From a candidate division KSB1 bacterium (GTDB lineage Bacteria; Zhuqueibacterota; Zhuqueibacteria; Thermofontimicrobiales; Thermofontimicrobiaceae): a stretch of DNA of 64,000 bases. Location: NCBI GenBank assembly GCA_034506395.1, contig JAPDPQ010000006.1, positions 1 through 64,000 on the forward strand, in the 5' to 3' direction. The translations under genes and the position numbers were made by a program. Shown here piece by piece: positions 62,479 through 64,000 of the stretch. Every line of letters starts with the position of its first letter. Position 1 is the stretch's first letter. Below the pieces are notes generated by a model that had not been told where the DNA came from, did not search any database, and was given only the letters and a program-made list of their open reading frames with translations.

Positions 62479-63543
62479 GTGGGACATAAAATTTTGGTTA
62501 TCAACCCGGGTTCTACCTCATCTAAGCTTGCGTTGTTTGAAAATCATGCCGCCATCCTCGAAGAAAAGATTGTCCATTCGATTGATCAAATGAGAAAATT
62601 TCCCAACCTATGGGATCAATTTGAGCATCGCAAAAATGAGATTTTAGCATTTCTGGATCGCCATGGTGTTTCGGTTCAGCAATTAGATGCTGTTGTGGGG
62701 CGCGGTGGATTGTTGAGATCGATCCCCGGAGGCGTATACTTGGTTAACGATGCCATGGTGGCTGATGCGCGAGCAGGGATTCAGGGTCAACATCCGTCCA
62801 ATTTGGGGTGCGCGCTGGCCAAAAGCATTGCCGATATGGCTGGGATCCCAGCATTTACGGTAGATCCAGTATCGGTCGATGAATTCGAGCCACTGGCTCG
62901 GTATTCTGGACATCCGCTGATTCAACGCCGGTCGTTGGCGCACACTTTGAATATTCATGCCGTCGGGAGAATGGCGGCGAAAAGGCTGAATGTTGATTAT
63001 TTTCAGACCAACTTCATCATCGCGCACCTTGGTGGTGGGATTTCAATCTGTCCGCTAAAGGGTGGTCGGATCATTGATGTCAATGACGCATCCAGTTCTG
63101 GTCCTTTTTCTCCAGAGAGAACTGGTGAATTGCCATTGCAACCATTCATCGAGCTCTGCTATTCTGGAAAATACACCAAAGAACAAATGAGCAAATTGGT
63201 CATGGGCCAAGGCGGGCTGGTCGCTTACTTGGGCACCAATAGCGCCGAAGAAGTGGAGAAGCGAATTGCTCAAGGAGATACATACGCCAAAGAAGTTTAT
63301 GAAGCTATGGCCTATCAAATTGCCAAAGAGATCGGCGCTATGGCGACCGTTGTAAAGGGCAATGTTCGAGCTATCGTGTTGTCAGGTGGACTTGCCAAAT
63401 CGCAAATGCTCACCGATTGGATTACCGAGCGAGTTGAATTCATTGCCCAGGTGATTCTCTTGCCTGGTGAATTTGAGATGGAGGCGCTGGCTGAAGGAGC
63501 ATTGCGAGTATTGGAGGGAAAAGAAGAAGCAAAAATTTATTGA
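62479..63543 (+). CDS. buk: Butyrate kinase
   Basis: The 354-residue acetate/butyrate kinase-family enzyme begins ILVINPGSTSSKLALFEN (phosphate loop). It has VVGRGGLLRSIPGGVYLVND, the catalytic-region AHLGGGISICPLKGGRIIDV, then SGPFSPERTGELP and AIVLSGGLAKS. The SIPGG and length of about 355 fit butyrate kinase, not the 400-residue acetate kinase. It forms ATP from butyryl phosphate, or isobutyryl/branched-chain acyl phosphates. The start is GTG with GGGGAGT about eleven bases upstream. With the next gene it points to ATP gain from amino-acid fermentation. Confidence 0.93.
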   Translation: MGHKILVINPGSTSSKLALFENHAAILEEKIVHSIDQMRKFPNLWDQFEHRKNEILAFLDRHGVSVQQLDAVVGRGGLLRSIPGGVYLVNDAMVADARAGIQGQHPSNLGCALAKSIADMAGIPAFTVDPVSVDEFEPLARYSGHPLIQRRSLAHTLNIHAVGRMAAKRLNVDYFQTNFIIAHLGGGISICPLKGGRIIDVNDASSSGPFSPERTGELPLQPFIELCYSGKYTKEQMSKLVMGQGGLVAYLGTNSAEEVEKRIAQGDTYAKEVYEAMAYQIAKEIGAMATVVKGNVRAIVLSGGLAKSQMLTDWITERVEFIAQVILLPGEFEMEALAEGALRVLEGKEEAKIY

Positions 63544-63736
63544 ACAATATGCACTGGCTAAAATGAAGCGAAATCATCAATCAAATGCGAAATGCAAGGC
63601 ATCCACTTGGGTATTAGTACAAACACCAACTTTGCTGATCTCCATAAGCTTTTGACGCATTATATTTTTAATCTGAAAGTTTGATTTTAGATTCACTACT
63701 TTAATCATCAAATAACAAAGGCAGCTAAGGTTACTT
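63544..63736. other. Intergenic region between buk and iorA
   Basis: A 193-bp AT-rich spacer. AAGG lies a few bases before the next start codon. No terminator is evident, so buk and iorA could be one transcript. Confidence 0.35.
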
Positions 63737-64000
63737 ATGAAGCGAACAATATTATCTGGCAATGAGGCGATCGCCCGTGGTTTTTACGAAGCAGGCGGGC
63801 GATTTGCTTCGGCATATCCTGGGACACCTAGTACAGAAATTTTGGAAAATATCGGACAGTATGATGAAATTCAGGCCCAGTGGGCGCCCAATGAAAAAGT
63901 GGCTGTGGAAGTAGCAGCCGGTGCGGCACTGGGAGGCGCTCGATCATTAGCCGCGATGAAGCATGTAGGGCTGAATGTGGCTGCTGATCCGTTATTCTCC
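63737..64000 (+). CDS. iorA: Indolepyruvate:ferredoxin oxidoreductase alpha subunit, partial (5' end only)
   Basis: Eighty-eight codons run from the ATG at 63737 to the window edge without a stop. The sequence RTILSGNEAIARGFYEAGGR, FASAYPGTPSTEILENI, then PNEKVAVEVAAGAALGGARS and MKHVGLNVAADPLFS is the N-terminal pyrimidine-binding domain of IorA. The enzyme oxidatively decarboxylates aryl pyruvates to acyl-CoA with reduction of ferredoxin, in an anaerobic amino-acid degradation route. The iorB subunit and the rest of the gene are expected just outside the window. Confidence 0.93.
   Translation, partial: MKRTILSGNEAIARGFYEAGGRFASAYPGTPSTEILENIGQYDEIQAQWAPNEKVAVEVAAGAALGGARSLAAMKHVGLNVAADPLFS

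Overview
The window reads as a chromosome segment of a free-living, probably anaerobic bacterium of the FCB side of the tree, most likely candidate division KSB1 or a Calditrichota relative. This is an inference, not a proof. It rests on several secreted proteins ending in a FlgD-like module with the signature YPNPFNPET, a C25 (gingipain-type) peptidase next to a PorV-like outer-membrane protein, a tricorn-type protease, and butyrate kinase followed by indolepyruvate:ferredoxin oxidoreductase. No rRNA or tRNA gene was seen that could settle the question.

Layout. (1) 1-9492: the leader end of a CRISPR array followed by a complete class 1 type I system on the minus strand. In transcription order it is cas3' (helicase), cas3'' (HD nuclease), cas8, cas7, cas5, two different cas6-like genes, cas1, cas2 and cas4. 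The split Cas3 and the Csa2/DevR-like Cas7 suggest subtype I-A or a near relative. A WYL-domain regulator (9790-10752) lies just upstream. (2) 11.4-23.2 kb: mixed metabolic and housekeeping genes. These are a kinase-fold protein, a class III aminotransferase, a GH2 beta-mannosidase, a VOC protein, an exported NHL-repeat protein overlapping uvrC, and an M28 peptidase flanked by inverted arrays of a 7-bp repeat. (3) 23.5-28.7 kb: three secreted proteins with unrelated N-terminal halves and nearly the same C-terminal Fn3-like plus sorting module. (4) 29.0-51.1 kb: a large exopolysaccharide locus, all on the plus strand. It holds an initiating sugar transferase, Wza- and Wzz-like export proteins, an ExeA-like ATPase, a BY-kinase-like ATPase, an O-antigen ligase/polymerase, a Wzx flippase, five glycosyltransferases, a polysaccharide deacetylase, two methyltransferase genes (one frame-broken), an SGNH hydrolase, a beta-propeller lipoprotein, a GT39 transferase and a UbiA-type prenyltransferase. 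(5) 51.3-62.1 kb: a DUF362 protein, then a 1606-residue C25 peptidase, a PorV-like protein and a tricorn-like S41 protease. (6) 62.4-64.0 kb: butyrate kinase and the start of iorA, pointing to fermentation of amino acids.

How the parts fit. The EPS locus looks self-sufficient for a Wzx/Wzy-type envelope polysaccharide: lipid-linked initiation, assembly, modification, flipping, polymerisation and export. The secreted proteins, the C25 peptidase and the PorV-like protein fit export through a type IX-like secretion system whose core genes are outside this window.

The most unusual signals are sequence-level. The signal peptide of the tricorn protease is written in degenerate 8-bp repeats of the same family as an intergenic array 7.8 kb upstream. 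Inverted 7-bp repeat arrays flank the M28 gene. Two divergent cas6 genes sit at a base-composition break inside the cas operon. The BY-kinase-like protein has lost its Walker A lysine. One methyltransferase reading frame is broken exactly at a run of nine A.
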